From positions 1 to 25,213 of the forward strand of contig DATGIQ010000479.1 of NCBI GenBank assembly GCA_035295665.1: a stretch of 25,213 nucleotides of DNA, in the 5' to 3' direction. The translations under genes and the position numbers were made by a program. The notes below the pieces were generated by a model. The model did not search any database. It saw nothing but the letters and a program-made list of their open reading frames with translations, and was not told where the DNA came from. Source of the DNA: DATGIQ01 sp035295665. GTDB taxonomy: Bacteria > Planctomycetota > Planctomycetia > Gemmatales > Gemmataceae. This document shows, piece after piece, positions 15,750-23,866 of the stretch (its first letter is position 1; each line of letters opens with the position of its first letter).

Positions 15750-17602
15750 CAGCGATCCTCGGGATCTCGGCATTTTATCACGACAGTGCCGCCGCCCTCG
15801 TGGTGGATGGCGACATCGTCGCCGCCGCCCAGGAAGAGCGATTTTCGCGTCGGAAGCACGATGCTGGGTTTCCCGCCCGCGCAATCGCAAGCTGTCTGGC
15901 ACAGGCCGGCCTGACCGCGGAACAGCTGGACTATGTTGCGTTCTACGAGAAGCCATTTACCAAGTTTGAGCGCCTCCTGGAAACGTACCTGGCATATGCA
16001 CCTTCTGGATTTCGCAGCTTTCGCCTGGCCATGCCGCGGTGGCTCAAGGAAAAGCTTTTCCTTCGCCAGCACATTCGTCGGGAGCTTGGAGGAGCCTGCA
16101 AGGCGAACCTCCTCTTTTTGGATCATCACGAAAGCCATGCCGCCAGCGCCTTTTTCCCGAGCCCGTTTGAGGAAGCAGCCATCCTGACCGTGGACGGCGT
16201 CGGCGAGTGGAGCACGGCAACCTACGGAACGGGGTCGGGCAATCAGATTCGACTGACACACCAGCTTCAATTTCCACATTCGCTGGGGCTGTTGTATTCC
16301 GCCTTCACCTACTATTGTGGCTTCAAAGTGAACAGCGGCGAATACAAGCTCATGGGGCTGGCCCCATATGGCCGGCCTGTCTACCAGGACGCGATCTACC
16401 GGCATCTGATCCAGCTCGAGCCCGACGGTAGCTTTTGGCTGGATATGCGGTACTTCAATTACTGCCAGGGCTTGACCATGACGAATGGACGCTTTCATCG
16501 GCTGTTTGGCGGTCCACCCCGCCGTCCCGAGTCGATGATCGAGCAGCGTCACATGGATCTGGCGGCAAGCATCCAGGCGGTGACGGAGAAGGTTCTCCTC
16601 CGCATGGGGCGGGATCTCTTCTGCAAAACACGAATGAAGAATCTGGTGATGGCCGGCGGCGTCGCCCTCAACTGCGTGGCCAATGGCCGGCTACTTCGCG
16701 AAGGTCCTTACGAGTCCCTATGGATTCAGCCGGCGGCCGGCGATGCCGGCGGAGCGTTGGGCTCAGCCCTTTTCGTCTGGCACCAGCTCCTGGAAAAACC
16801 GCGGCGGGCCCAGAGCCAAGACAGCCAAAAAGGGAGCCTTTTGGGCCCCCGTTTTTCGTCGCAGGAAGTTCAGGAGTATCTTGATGCAGCGGAAATTCCC
16901 CATGAGCACTTCGAAGCTGAGGACGAACTTTTCGAGCACGCGGCCCGGCTCCTGGCCGAGGAAAAAGTCGTCGGCTGGTTCCGCGGCCGAATGGAGTTTG
17001 GCCCGCGCGCTTTGGGATCACGCAGTATTCTCGGCGACCCGCGCTCGCCGCGCATGCAAGCCATGATGAATCTCAAGATTAAATTCCGCGAGAGCTTCCG
17101 GCCCTTCGCTCCGGCCGTACTCCAGGAACATGCGCAGGAGTGGTTCGATCTCTATCCGGCAGAAGAAAGCCCATACATGCTGCTCGTGGCCCCGGTGCTT
17201 GAGCGGCGCCGTAGCGAGCTGTCGGTAGACGAGCGGGAACGGATGGAGAATACCCCCGATCTCTGCCGCCGCCTCGACGTGCTGCGATCCTCGGTGCCGG
17301 CCATCACGCACGTGGACTACAGCGCCCGCGTCCAGACCGTGGACCGAAAGCGGAACCCAGATTTCCACCGGCTGCTTCAAGCATTTCACGAATTGACTGG
17401 TTGCCCAATCCTGGTCAATACAAGCTTCAACGTTCGCGGTGAGCCGATCGTCTGTACGCCGGAGGATGCGTACCGCTGTTTCCAGGCGACCGAGATGGAC
17501 GCCTTGGTCCTGGAAGATTGCTTCTTGGACAAGAAGTCCTTGGCGCGCACCATCGATGGGAAGATCCGAGAAAGCCACCTGGCCCAATTTCAACTGGATT
17601 GA
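15746..17602 (+). CDS. NodU/CmcH/TobZ-family O-carbamoyltransferase
   Basis: This is a full-length 618-residue protein starting at an ATGA overlap. The N-terminal ASKHA-like domain has GISAFYHDSAAALV with His12, EERFSRRKHDAGFP (30-43), HHESHAASAF (127-136), DGVGE (150-154), and MAGGVALN (302-309). After a linker near 355-370 comes the YrdC-like domain with GWFRGRMEFGPRALGSRS (410-427) and FRPFAPAVL, ending with NTSFNVRGEP. These are the motifs of enzymes that make carbamoyl-AMP from carbamoyl phosphate and ATP and move the carbamoyl group to a hydroxyl, as in Nod factors, cephamycin, tobramycin and saxitoxin. In this setting the acceptor is probably a sugar of the exported glycan or its lipid-linked precursor. 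It is followed by SxtJ-, DUF5989- and SGNH-type genes. Confidence 0.93.
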   Translation: MTAILGISAFYHDSAAALVVDGDIVAAAQEERFSRRKHDAGFPARAIASCLAQAGLTAEQLDYVAFYEKPFTKFERLLETYLAYAPSGFRSFRLAMPRWLKEKLFLRQHIRRELGGACKANLLFLDHHESHAASAFFPSPFEEAAILTVDGVGEWSTATYGTGSGNQIRLTHQLQFPHSLGLLYSAFTYYCGFKVNSGEYKLMGLAPYGRPVYQDAIYRHLIQLEPDGSFWLDMRYFNYCQGLTMTNGRFHRLFGGPPRRPESMIEQRHMDLAASIQAVTEKVLLRMGRDLFCKTRMKNLVMAGGVALNCVANGRLLREGPYESLWIQPAAGDAGGALGSALFVWHQLLEKPRRAQSQDSQKGSLLGPRFSSQEVQEYLDAAEIPHEHFEAEDELFEHAARLLAEEKVVGWFRGRMEFGPRALGSRSILGDPRSPRMQAMMNLKIKFRESFRPFAPAVLQEHAQEWFDLYPAEESPYMLLVAPVLERRRSELSVDERERMENTPDLCRRLDVLRSSVPAITHVDYSARVQTVDRKRNPDFHRLLQAFHELTGCPILVNTSFNVRGEPIVCTPEDAYRCFQATEMDALVLEDCFLDKKSLARTIDGKIRESHLAQFQLD

Positions 17603-17646
17603 GTTGTTTACGCGGCAAACGGATGGGGCGCGAAGCCAAGCCATTC

Positions 17647-17653
17647 GGAGGTG
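17647..17653 (+). promoter_or_regulatory. Ribosome binding site fixing the start of the SxtJ-like gene
   Basis: GGAGGTG lies five bases before ATG 17659 and excludes the longer in-frame reading that begins inside the carbamoyltransferase gene. Confidence 0.7.
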
Positions 17654-17658
17654 TGTTG

Positions 17659-18075
17659 ATGCAGTGGTCGGATATCCCGCGTAATCCCAACAGCAATACC
17701 CTTCGCTGGTTCGCCGGGATTTGCCTGCTCTGGTTTGCTTCGCTTGCTGCCTGGCAGGGTTTCCTGCGCGGACAGACGGCGGCGGCAGGGCTATTGATGA
17801 CCGTGGCCTTCGGAGTTGGACTGGTCGGTTTTCTCTGGCCGCAGTCGGTCAGGCCAGTATACGTTGGCTCAATGGTCGCGGTCTTCCCGCTTGGCTGGAC
17901 GTTCTCTGTGGTACTGCTGGCCATCCTCTTCTATGGCGTTCTTACACCCATCGGGATCCTCTTCAGGCTGCGGAGCCGGGACGTACTGTGCCGGCGACCC
18001 GATCCGGCAAGAAGCAGCTACTGGGGTATCAAGCCGGCGCCGGCGGATCCGCGGAGCTACTTTCGTCAGTTTTGA
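17659..18075 (+). CDS. SxtJ-like small membrane protein
   Basis: The 138-residue product starts at ATG 17659 after GGAGGTG. It has three or four hydrophobic segments: TLRWFAGICLLWFASLAAW (about 12-30), AAAGLLMTVAFGVGLVGFLW (38-57), VGSMVAVFPLGWTFSVVLLAIL and LFYGVLTPIGILFRL (65-100). A polar tail follows with SYWG and DPRSYFRQF, typical of SxtJ-family proteins. The family is named after a gene beside the saxitoxin carbamoyltransferase; its function is unknown. It lies 56 bp after the carbamoyltransferase stop and just before the DUF5989 gene, matching that neighbourhood. An inner-membrane partner that localises the carbamoyltransferase is one idea, without direct support. Confidence 0.85.
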   Translation: MQWSDIPRNPNSNTLRWFAGICLLWFASLAAWQGFLRGQTAAAGLLMTVAFGVGLVGFLWPQSVRPVYVGSMVAVFPLGWTFSVVLLAILFYGVLTPIGILFRLRSRDVLCRRPDPARSSYWGIKPAPADPRSYFRQF

Positions 18076-18089
18076 CAGCGAGACAAGCC

Positions 18090-18290
18090 ATGCGCGATGA
18101 GCCAAAGAGTGCCTTCGAGCAAGCGGCATCCGTGGGCGTGAGCGAAAACATCGTTAGCGAGTTTTGGTGTTTCTTGAAGCAGAATAAGAAATGGTGGCTG
18201 CTTCCGATTCTTGTGTTGCTTCTGCTCTTCGGGTTACTCCTGCTCATGTCAACCACGGCAGCCGCACCATTCATTTACACCCTTTTTTAA
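18090..18290 (+). CDS. DUF5989 (SxtK-like) single-span membrane micro-protein
   Basis: ATG 18090 follows the SxtJ stop by 14 bases with a weak GAGA site. The 66-residue product has a polar N-terminus, then FWCFLKQNKKWWLLPIL (about 25-41), a long leucine-rich helix, and the end AAAPFIYTLF. The KKWW-P-hydrophobic-APFIYTLF pattern is the hallmark of DUF5989. The function is unknown. The usual genomic company is a carbamoyltransferase and an SxtJ protein, as here. A tail-anchored partner of the membrane carbamoylation module is likely by association. Confidence 0.87.
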   Translation: MRDEPKSAFEQAASVGVSENIVSEFWCFLKQNKKWWLLPILVLLLLFGLLLLMSTTAAAPFIYTLF

Positions 18291-18296
18291 CGCAGA

Positions 18297-19535
18297 ATGA
18301 TGGCCTCGAAAACCACATGTCGAAACAATCAGGTGCTGAAACAGTTCCTGCGCGGACTCCTGTTCCGCGGCTTGGCTGTGGCATGCTCCGCATTGGTTTT
18401 CGGAATTCTGCTGGAAATCGCCGTTCGACTTTTCGTACCGAGTTCCTTGCATGGGTTTCGTGACCGGAGTACCGATTGGCAACCACATCCACGCCTGGGC
18501 TGGGTCCAGAAGCCGAATCTTGACGTGGCCACGCAAGAAGACGGCGGAATGGTCGTGCGGTATCAGACAAACTCCGATGGGCTAACACCCGCAACCGCGC
18601 AGCGAACGAAGCAAGCGGAGATCGTTCGCGTGATGATCTTTGGCGACTCGGGTGTCGTCGGCCGCGCCGTCCCGCAAGACAAGACCATCCACGCCTATTT
18701 GCAAAAGCAACTCCAGCAGAAGGGGCTAAATGCAGAGGTCATCAACGCTGGCGTCGAAGGTTACTCAACCGACCAGGAACTGATCCGGATGGAAGAATTG
18801 GTTCCCCTTTATCGGCCGGATATCGTCTTGTTAGAGGTTTGCAATAACGACTTTGCGGGCAATGAGGCCCGGACAGCTCATCGGTTGAATAAGCCACGAT
18901 TCAATCTTGCCGAGGATGGCTCCCTCGAAGAGATCGTTCCCGAGATGAACGACCGCGTCCCAACCTTTCGCCCTTGGCGGAGTCGGTGGCTCTACTATTC
19001 GGCGGCGTACCGCTTGTTGAGTCCACGTTTGCAGGTTCTGCGTGCGAGATTCGGTGACTCGCGAGCACGGAATCTGGTAGGCCTACCGTTGGATTTATAT
19101 TACCAGCCTGCGGCGGACCAAATTGATTGGAAACTATTCCGCGCGCTGCTGTTGCGAATGAAAGAGTATTGCCAACACGGAAGGTCTTCCTTCATCCTCT
19201 ACGCGCATCCGCATGTGGAGGAAGTCTGGGATCCCTTCGTCAATGATATGATCCAGACACTGAGAATCGAACCCGAGTCATACAATCGTTACGCGTTGGA
19301 GGAGCGCCTCCAAGCAATAACATCTCAGATTGGTCTGGATTTCTGTCCATTGGTCAACTACTTCGTGAAACGCCAAGATCGTGGCCCATTCCATCTCCTT
19401 CCTCGGGATCCCCACTGCAATCCCGCCGGGTATGAACTTACAGCCGAAGCTCTCGCGGAGTACATGGCCAATAAAGGCATATTGATGAGGGCAACGCGCG
19501 ACAGAGGGCATGAGAGGCGGCTCAAGACGTCATGA
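18297..19535 (+). CDS. SGNH/GDSL-family hydrolase with N-terminal membrane anchor
   Basis: The start is ATG 18297 (or the adjacent ATG 18300), six bases after the DUF5989 stop. The product is 412 residues. A membrane segment lies at about 22-46 (LLFRGLAVACSALVFGILLEIAV). Block I is IFGDSG with the nucleophile in GDS (116-118), block II includes NAGVEGYSTDQE (150-161), block III is EVCNND (180-185), and block V is DPHCNPAGYE (371-380) supplying Asp and His. A complete Ser-Asp-His set is therefore present. Enzymes of this fold hydrolyse or transfer acyl groups on sugars and lipids. A GDSL protein also follows the carbamoyltransferase in the saxitoxin cluster (SxtL). Here it may add or remove an ester on the glycan. 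Its TGA overlaps the next ATG (ATGA at 19532). Confidence 0.9.
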   Translation: MMASKTTCRNNQVLKQFLRGLLFRGLAVACSALVFGILLEIAVRLFVPSSLHGFRDRSTDWQPHPRLGWVQKPNLDVATQEDGGMVVRYQTNSDGLTPATAQRTKQAEIVRVMIFGDSGVVGRAVPQDKTIHAYLQKQLQQKGLNAEVINAGVEGYSTDQELIRMEELVPLYRPDIVLLEVCNNDFAGNEARTAHRLNKPRFNLAEDGSLEEIVPEMNDRVPTFRPWRSRWLYYSAAYRLLSPRLQVLRARFGDSRARNLVGLPLDLYYQPAADQIDWKLFRALLLRMKEYCQHGRSSFILYAHPHVEEVWDPFVNDMIQTLRIEPESYNRYALEERLQAITSQIGLDFCPLVNYFVKRQDRGPFHLLPRDPHCNPAGYELTAEALAEYMANKGILMRATRDRGHERRLKTS

Positions 19536-19772
19536 GCGACGTGGGAAGGTTGGCCAAAGCGAGACCTGGCCGAAACAACCGAGGTCGTACCGAACGTTGG
19601 GCAAGCGCTGGGCGGCTATTTCTCACCGGTTGCTCGTCTGGTTCGTGATTTCGATCGTTAAATACGTTAACGAGTGGTGGGCATGCCGGTCTTGATGGTA
19701 CTCTTGATCTTGGGCGGCTTACTTTCGCTGTCGGCGTCGGCTGCCGCACCGTTCATTTCCACACTTCATTGA
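19532..19772 (+). pseudogene. Second DUF5989-like gene, interrupted by a frameshift
   Basis: An ATGA overlap with the SGNH stop provides a start at 19532, but that frame closes early. The frame of 19510 carries RLLVWFVISIVKYVNEWW, matching the segment before the WW pair of DUF5989. The frame ending at TGA 19770 carries MPVLMVLLILGG through AAAPFISTLH, matching the membrane helix and end motif of the gene at 18090. Between the WW pair (ending 19680) and MPV (starting 19683) there are two bases where the intact paralogue has one codon, so a single lost base explains the break. The N-terminal part may need a second shift. It could be a recent pseudogene, a sequencing error, or a frameshifted gene. 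No standard slippery heptamer is visible. Confidence 0.72.
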
Positions 19773-19822
19773 TTTGCAAGGCTGGACAACGTTCTACGTT
19801 GGACGGGAGGCCGGAAGCTATC

Positions 19823-20641
19823 ATGACATTCCTTCGCCATGCAGCCAAGAGAATCCTGCCGAGCAAGGCCAAGCGATGGCTGAGTCAGCTTCAGAGCGAC
19901 TACACCCTGACTCCGAGACTTCAGCCGTGCGCGCCGCCCAGTCAGGACGAACCCAGTCCTTATCTGTCCTGGGTTGCCGTACCAAATCCGTTAACCGTAT
20001 TGGGCGAAAAATACGAGCCGACGAAGCGATACCACAACTATTTGCCGTATTATTGGCTTCATTTCCGCGATATTCGGGAGCAGGTACGGACCGTATTGGA
20101 GATCGGCGTGGAAACAGAGCGCTCGGTCCAAATGTGGGAAGAGTTTTTTCCCAATGCGATCGTGTATGGATTGGACATCAACCCAAAATGTCAGTGCGTT
20201 GAATCCGGTCGCGTCAAGATCTTCATTGGTGACCAGGCAGATCACTCCTTCTTGAAGGCGTGTCTGCAAGGGATGGCGACCCCACCCGACATCATCATCG
20301 ACGATGGTAGCCACAGGCCGGATCACCAGATTCGGACCTTCAATTACCTCTTCCCGAGAATGTCTGATCATGGGATCTACGTCATCGAGGATATGGGAGG
20401 CTGTGTCGGCGACGTGGGGCTACGCGCGGTCAATCGACTGAAAATGCTCATTGATAAGCTGTTTTACTGGCCGCCGGGTGTTCCAGCGAGGCGTTGGTCC
20501 CAAATGGACCGCTTTCCAGACAGCACCGAATGGCTGGCCAAGCACATCACCGGAATTGCATTCTACCGCTGGATCGCATTCATCATGCGCGGCCACAATC
20601 CGTCCGACAATCCTTATCTGCCGGTGAGTGGTGAATATTGA
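19823..20641 (+). CDS. MycE-like metal-dependent class I methyltransferase
   Basis: ATG 19823 is chosen, eight bases after GGAAG with GGGAGG slightly further up; the TTG at 19769 is too far from any site. The product has 272 residues. The Rossmann core includes VLEIGVETERSVQMWEEFFP (91-110), VYGLDIN (114-120), IIIDDGSH (157-164) and YVIEDMGG (186-193). The acidic DD and ED pairs correspond in position to the magnesium ligands of mycinamicin MycE and related sugar O-methyltransferases. An O-methyltransferase for a sugar hydroxyl is therefore the best guess. A basic, tryptophan-containing N-terminus may touch the membrane. It is separated from the frameshifted DUF5989 gene by 50 bp and precedes the flippase. 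Confidence 0.82.
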   Translation: MTFLRHAAKRILPSKAKRWLSQLQSDYTLTPRLQPCAPPSQDEPSPYLSWVAVPNPLTVLGEKYEPTKRYHNYLPYYWLHFRDIREQVRTVLEIGVETERSVQMWEEFFPNAIVYGLDINPKCQCVESGRVKIFIGDQADHSFLKACLQGMATPPDIIIDDGSHRPDHQIRTFNYLFPRMSDHGIYVIEDMGGCVGDVGLRAVNRLKMLIDKLFYWPPGVPARRWSQMDRFPDSTEWLAKHITGIAFYRWIAFIMRGHNPSDNPYLPVSGEY

Positions 20642-20679
20642 TCGTCCCGGCGCGGTGATCATTACATCATGGGAAAACT

Positions 20680-22260
20680 GTGAGTACGATGAGCGTTTCC
20701 CAAAAGCTCAAAGCGTTGTCGAAGGATTCCATCGTTTATGCATTTCCTTCGGTCCTTCAGCGTTCGTTCGGCTTGATCACGCTTCCCATTTTTTCACGCA
20801 TCCTTGCGCCGGAAGACTATGGCGTCATGGGCATGATGGCCGCTATCAGTTGTTTCGTGGGAATGTTCATTCCGACTGATTGGGAGGCCGCCGTCACGCT
20901 ATGCTATCACGACGCCGCCAATGAGAACGAACGGCGTTCGGCCGTAACGACGTGGCTGTATTTCCACTTCACGGTAGCCCTGGTCCTGGCGTGCGGGCTG
21001 TGGCTTGCGAGCGAACGCATCGCCGCAAGTTTCCTCGGCTCGCCGCACGCACATACCCTCCTCAATTTTCTGGCCGGGACCAGCTTGCTGGGTACGGGTA
21101 CTTGGCCGATCGCCTGGACGCTCTTGCGGATCGAGAGGAAGAAGTGGTGGGTCGTGGGAATTCTGAGCGGCCATTTCCTGCTCTGCATGATACTTAGTAT
21201 GCTTCTCGTCGCAGTGGCTCGGCAAGGGGTCCAGGGGATCTATCTGGCGGGGTTTCTGTCTAGCATCCCGCTCTTTTTTGTTAGCGTTTGGATTGTGCGT
21301 CCTTGGCTTTCGCCGCGTGGGTTTTCGTGGCGGCACCTTCGAAAGCTAGTGCACCTCGGGCTGCCGTATCTTCCCATGACCGCTTCGATTTGGTTCATCG
21401 GCAACCTGAACCGCTTCTTCCTGGAGCATTTCCATGGCCTGGGAGACGTGGGACTCCTTTCCATCGCAACCAGCCTGGCTTCTGGTGTGGGTGTCATGGT
21501 CCTTGCGTTTCAACAGGCCTGGTGGCCTTTCGCCATCGCGCTCAAGGACCATACGGACGGAAAACCCGTCTATGCACAGGCACTCACATCCTACCTGCTC
21601 CTTGCCTGTGGTGCCGCCGCAGCCCTCGCAATGTTCACTCCCGAGCTACTGAGCATTCTGACTCCGCAAAGGTACCACGCTGCAGCCCTGATGGTCGCAT
21701 ACACCGCAATGACTGCGGTCGGAACCGGGGTTTGCACCATCGCTGCCCTGGGAGTTACACTGGCCAAGAAAACGTCTTTCATTGCATGGATAGCAATGCT
21801 CATCGCTGCTCTTGCCGTGTTGCTCAACCTCTTGTTGGTACCGAGCCTGGGAATAACCGGCGCTGCCCTCTCTTCTCTGTTCGCCCAATGGACCTCGGCT
21901 GGCTTACTTTTTGTGCTGTCCCAGCGCAACTATTTCATCGCATACCAGTGGCGTTCGGCCGGTCTCATTTTGTTGGCTACAATCGTTCTCATTGCGTTGG
22001 GCGCGCAGATCGAAACTGGGCACTGGTGGCTCACGCTTATTGTGAAGCTTTGCTGGTTCTCTTGCTTCCCTGGAATCATCCTCGTTTTCCGAGTGATCAC
22101 CACCAATCAGCTACGCATGCTCGCCGGCTGGACACAGCCGCCAATTAGCGCAGCCGCCGCAGAAGCATGTAACCTTTCCGTGCGTCCCGTTCCCGACCAT
22201 GTGGCTGAAGGCCATCCGCCTCTGGGAACCATTGAAAGTTGCGCGGCCGCGAAAGGCTGA
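20680..22260 (+). CDS. Wzx-type polysaccharide flippase (MATE/MVF-like fold)
   Basis: The start is GTG 20680, six bases after GGGAAA; ATG 20689 is the alternative. The product has up to 526 residues, a little longer than typical flippases because of a polar tail of about 50 residues. The N-terminus SKDSIVYAFPSVLQRSFGLITLPIFSRILAPEDYG is the signature of this family, followed by about twelve to fourteen hydrophobic helices including LGLPYLPMTASIWFIGNLNRFFL and VPSLGITGAALSSLFAQW. The role is to flip undecaprenyl-linked oligosaccharide across the inner membrane. It is the only transporter of this kind in the window and links the decoration genes to surface export. No Wzy-like polymerase was found here. 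Confidence 0.92.
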   Translation: MSTMSVSQKLKALSKDSIVYAFPSVLQRSFGLITLPIFSRILAPEDYGVMGMMAAISCFVGMFIPTDWEAAVTLCYHDAANENERRSAVTTWLYFHFTVALVLACGLWLASERIAASFLGSPHAHTLLNFLAGTSLLGTGTWPIAWTLLRIERKKWWVVGILSGHFLLCMILSMLLVAVARQGVQGIYLAGFLSSIPLFFVSVWIVRPWLSPRGFSWRHLRKLVHLGLPYLPMTASIWFIGNLNRFFLEHFHGLGDVGLLSIATSLASGVGVMVLAFQQAWWPFAIALKDHTDGKPVYAQALTSYLLLACGAAAALAMFTPELLSILTPQRYHAAALMVAYTAMTAVGTGVCTIAALGVTLAKKTSFIAWIAMLIAALAVLLNLLLVPSLGITGAALSSLFAQWTSAGLLFVLSQRNYFIAYQWRSAGLILLATIVLIALGAQIETGHWWLTLIVKLCWFSCFPGIILVFRVITTNQLRMLAGWTQPPISAAAAEACNLSVRPVPDHVAEGHPPLGTIESCAAAKG

Positions 22261-22314
22261 TGCCTTGGGCAGTCTGCCTGAAATTCTGCGACCTCAAATG
22301 GTTGAGACGCAACT

Positions 22315-23052
22315 GTGAACGTGCTCATGCAGATTTCGACGCTTGTCCGCCGCCGCATACGCGGAAAGAGGCTCGGGATTGATTTCCACCGATCGGCAAG
22401 CTGGACGATCCCAAGCGAAATGGCCCTAAGAAGTGGCCGCTGGGTGATCGAAGCGCCGCCGCACAACGGATGCAAGCTCGCTTTCTTGGAAATCTTTCTG
22501 GATGATTGTTACGGCATCGAGTCAGTGAAGCCTCCCGTTCGGACAGTCCTCGATATCGGTGCCAACGCCGGCTTCTTCAGTATTCATGCGCGCAATGTGT
22601 TCCCTAACGCTCTTATCCATGCGTATGAACCAAATCCCGCCATGGAGAAGTTTCTTCAGCATCAATCCGCCACTGGCGGCTTTGTCTACTTTTTGGAAGC
22701 AGTAGGTGCGGTTGACGGGAAGGTCACTCTCGACGCAGATCTTGATTCCACACACGTTCGAACCCACGCTTCGCCGAGCGGGGAAATTACGCAGGTGGCT
22801 CTGCGTTCGTGCATCCAACGGCTCGGAGGGACGGTCGATGTCCTCAAGCTTGACTGTGAAGGAGCCGAATGGGATATTTTCACGGATACAGCAGCGTGGC
22901 AAAACGTGCGTTACGCCGCAATTGAATACCACTTGCAGCATAATCAGACAAGACATCTGGCATCGGAAAGCGTAACTGCGTTAGGTTTTCGCATTCGGAA
23001 ACATACGACGGACGGACCAAGCCGCGGTCTCCTTTGGGCCGAGCGCCGCTGA
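22315..23052 (+). CDS. FkbM-family methyltransferase
   Basis: GTG 22315 is used (GAGA upstream); ATG 22327 is possible. The product has 245 residues. The SAM-binding loop is VLDIGANAGFFSIHA (78-92), followed by YEPNP (104-108), and then VDVLKLDCEGAEWDIF (174-189), which is the core FkbM pattern. FkbM enzymes O-methylate macrolides and many sugars in surface glycans. An N-terminal basic segment precedes the core. It lies 54 bp after the flippase gene, in the same direction, and is one of five methyltransferases in this cluster. The exact hydroxyl methylated cannot be predicted. Confidence 0.9.
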   Translation: MNVLMQISTLVRRRIRGKRLGIDFHRSASWTIPSEMALRSGRWVIEAPPHNGCKLAFLEIFLDDCYGIESVKPPVRTVLDIGANAGFFSIHARNVFPNALIHAYEPNPAMEKFLQHQSATGGFVYFLEAVGAVDGKVTLDADLDSTHVRTHASPSGEITQVALRSCIQRLGGTVDVLKLDCEGAEWDIFTDTAAWQNVRYAAIEYHLQHNQTRHLASESVTALGFRIRKHTTDGPSRGLLWAERR

Positions 23053-23110
23053 CAGCACGGCTGCTTTCACTTGCCGCATTCAAAGGGCTACGCGTCAGAC
23101 CGAGATCCCC

Positions 23111-23866
23111 ATGCCATCGCTGAAGAGTCGGATGCGATCAGCGGTTAATTGGCTCATTGGCCATTGCGGTTGGGAGTTTCGCCGGATTCCGCCCGCCTTT
23201 CCACCCGATTTCAGTCTCGCAGACATCGAGGACATTCGTGCGGTACAACAGTTCACGATGACCTCCGCCGAGCGCATCTATGCGCTAATTCGCGCCGTAG
23301 AGTATCTGGTGCGTCATCGCATCCCCGGCGACGTTGTCGAATGCGGTGTTTGGAAGGGCGGAAACATCGTTACCGTGGCGCGGATGCTACTCCGCATGCA
23401 GGATGCAGATCGACATTTGTGGCTCTTCGACACATTCGATGGGATGTCGGAACCGGGAGACGTGGATGTCTCGTATGCCAATCAGCCGGCGCGGGACTAC
23501 CTGAAAACCAATGGTGCGGATGACTGGCTCCGTGTTCCGCTCGAAGAAGTAAAGAAGAAGGTACTAAGCACGGGCTACGATGAACGCAAAATCCATTTCG
23601 TGAAAGGAAGAGTGGAAGAAACGCTTCCCCTGCCGCGCCCGCCACAAATTAGTCTATTACGGCTGGACACGGATTGGTACGAATCAACCCGGCACGAACT
23701 CGTGCACCTTTTCCCGCACGTGGTGTCAGGGGGGGTTCTGATTATCGATGATTACGGACATTGGCGTGGAGCGCAGAAAGCGGTAGATGAGTATTTCGAG
23801 AATAACCGGATCTCCATCTTGCTCAACAGAATCGACTATTCAGCACGAATTGGGATCAAACCATGA
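23111..23866 (+). CDS. TylF/MycF-family O-methyltransferase
   Basis: ATG 23111 begins a 251-residue protein of standard family length. Motifs in order: FTMTSAERIYALIRAVEYLV (48-67), DVVECGVWKGGN (74-85) as SAM loop, LWLFDTFDGMSEPG (103-116), LLRLDTDWYEST (182-193) and LIIDDYGHWRGAQKAVDEYF (210-229). The acidic residues of LDTD and IDDYG match the magnesium-binding positions of MycF and TylF, which methylate deoxysugar hydroxyls on macrolides. Here the target is more likely a sugar in the exported glycan. Its stop overlaps the following ATG (ATGA at 23863), so the next methyltransferase is translated with it. A MycE-like gene stands three genes upstream. Confidence 0.93.
   Translation: MPSLKSRMRSAVNWLIGHCGWEFRRIPPAFPPDFSLADIEDIRAVQQFTMTSAERIYALIRAVEYLVRHRIPGDVVECGVWKGGNIVTVARMLLRMQDADRHLWLFDTFDGMSEPGDVDVSYANQPARDYLKTNGADDWLRVPLEEVKKKVLSTGYDERKIHFVKGRVEETLPLPRPPQISLLRLDTDWYESTRHELVHLFPHVVSGGVLIIDDYGHWRGAQKAVDEYFENNRISILLNRIDYSARIGIKP

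Noticed and set aside
15623..16552. 309-codon minus-strand open frame opposite the methyltransferase end and carbamoyltransferase
   Set aside because: No domain features, and it lies opposite conserved carbamoyltransferase motifs.
16826..16857. A-rich/G-run then C-run/T-run sequence resembling a terminator hairpin
   Set aside because: It lies in the linker of an intact carbamoyltransferase gene, and the stem pairing is imperfect.
19672..19690. Programmed -1 frameshift joining the two DUF5989-like halves
   Set aside because: No X XXY YYZ heptamer and no obvious downstream stem or pseudoknot; a simple base loss explains it better.
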